Shown here: one piece after another, positions 63,350 through 64,000 of the stretch
Layout of the letters: the number at the start of each line of letters is the position of its first letter
How positions within the stretch are numbered: the stretch's first letter is position 1
Assembly: GCF_008704995.1 (NCBI RefSeq)
Contig: NZ_CP023747.1
Coordinates: 6,606,001-6,670,000 of the forward strand
Length of the DNA stretch: 64,000 nucleotides
Direction of reading: 5' to 3'
DNA from: Streptomyces nodosus
Lineage (GTDB): Bacteria > Actinomycetota > Actinomycetes > Streptomycetales > Streptomycetaceae
The notes under the pieces: generated by a model
Seen by the model: only the letters and a program-made list of their open reading frames with translations
Database searches by the model: none
What the model was told of the DNA's origin: nothing
Translations under genes and position numbers: made by a program

Positions 63350-63856
63350 ATGGTTTCCGTCCCGCTGTCGACTGGTGTGAGTGGCTCTGCACGTGTTCCC
63401 CGAACCCGGGCTTCGCCACCATGGAACGCCCGTCCGGCCGTTCGTCCGGGGGTGCGTGCTCCAACCGGGTGAAGGCCCGGACGCCTACGATCAGCCGGGG
63501 GGCCGGGGCGTGCCACCCCGGGCCTGTGGTGGCGTTCACCGCGGTGATGGCCGCGCTGGCCGTGACCGCTGGCCAGAGCACCGCGTGTTGTGCCCTCCTG
63601 GCCGGCAGCGGCAAGGATGTGCACGGTGCGGCGCGGTTCTGTGCGGCGCTTGTGCCTGCCGGAGCGCGGGTGCCGGACGCCGAGTGCGTACCGGACGGGT
63701 CATTCTCCGGCTTACGAAGCTGGGAAATCTGCGGATCATCAAGGTACTGACCCGACGCCTGGCACTGCGCGATGACGTCGTGATCGGCCGGGACGTCGTC
63801 GACTCGGGCAGGGGGATCCCAAGCTGCGCCATGACGGTGGGCGAACAGGATCCTGA
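63350..63856. other. upstream region of srsA with no intact gene
   Basis: About 500 bp. The first 60 bp hold the srsA promoter side. At 63730-63749 a short stretch (TGCGGATCATCAAGGTACTG) resembles the left end of the ISAzo13 element (TGCAGATCATCAAGGTGTTG at 15211-15230), with 17 of 20 matches, so a relic of a related element may be present. Nothing else is supported. Confidence 0.35.
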
Positions 63857-64000
63857 CAGGATGCGCACGCGGCAGCCTTGTTGGGTCTGCAGCTTGTGGC
63901 CCGGGGGCGGGTGTTGCCGGGGGCGTCGCCGGAGGGGTTCGACGCGTGGCGGGTCGGCCCGTTGGATCTGGGAGACCACGAGCGATTGAGCTTGCTGGCC
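63857..64000 (+). pseudogene. DEAD/DEAH-box (SNF2-type) helicase N-terminal fragment, running off the edge
   Basis: From 63857 the frame reads AALLGLQLVARGRVLPGASP, EGFDAWRVGPLDLGDHERLS, LLA to the edge. LQLVARGRxLPGxSPxxxDAWRxGPLDxxD is a pattern in the N-terminal region of actinobacterial SNF2-related helicases. An in-frame TGA at 63854 precedes it, and no start or upstream helicase sequence is found, so the gene is 5'-truncated. Whether the remainder beyond 64000 is intact cannot be seen. Confidence 0.4.

Overview
The window is high-GC actinobacterial DNA and almost certainly comes from Streptomyces. GTG and TTG starts are frequent, regulators are plentiful, and it carries a conservon-type pair (CvnA/CvnB), a tdh-kbl pair, paired SpoIIE-type phosphatases and an alkylresorcinol-type srsA/srsB pair. 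All functional calls were made by reading the translated sequence; nothing was searched against a database.

Region 1 (1-17 kb) is a gene graveyard mixed with a few intact genes. It holds fragments of an alpha/beta hydrolase, a pntB, two integrases, IS256, ISAs1 and IS630 transposases, a PEBP gene and a GntR regulator. Between them sit intact genes: an oxidoreductase/TetR pair with a clear triple operator, a LysR/SDR pair, and a SUKH immunity cluster interleaved with nuclease-toxin tails. A block of three insertion sequences (IS630, IS1380, ISAzo13) fills 12.39-16.90 kb. This pattern fits a rearranged chromosome-arm region.

Region 2 (17-37 kb) is mostly intact accessory gene content: a HAD protein, a second LysR/SDR pair bracketed by a 27-bp direct repeat, a GH18-like membrane-anchored protein, an ECF sigma factor with a coupled membrane partner, a metallophosphoesterase, TetR/ketopantoate-reductase and MarR/quinone-oxidoreductase divergent pairs, SMI1/KNR4 proteins and an ABC exporter. 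The recurring theme is a regulator facing a reductase across a palindromic intergenic site.

Region 3 (35.8-45.1 kb) is a compact catabolic locus. A LacI regulator faces a tightly overlapping operon of a C45 autoproteolytic acylase, a YtcJ-type amidohydrolase and a five-component oligopeptide-type ABC importer. It looks built to import an N-acylated or peptide-like compound and hydrolyse it.

Region 4 (45.2-64 kb) looks more core-like. It holds a MacB/FtsX-type exporter, a partial conservon, threonine catabolism (tdh with a TTG start, then kbl), a LysR, an MmcQ/YjbR protein, tRNA-Pro(GGG) with a strong terminator, two divergent PP2C phosphatases, a second ECF sigma/anti-sigma-like/lipoprotein cluster, an EI24 protein and an srsAB-type phenolic lipid pair. 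A 5'-truncated helicase fragment runs off the right edge.
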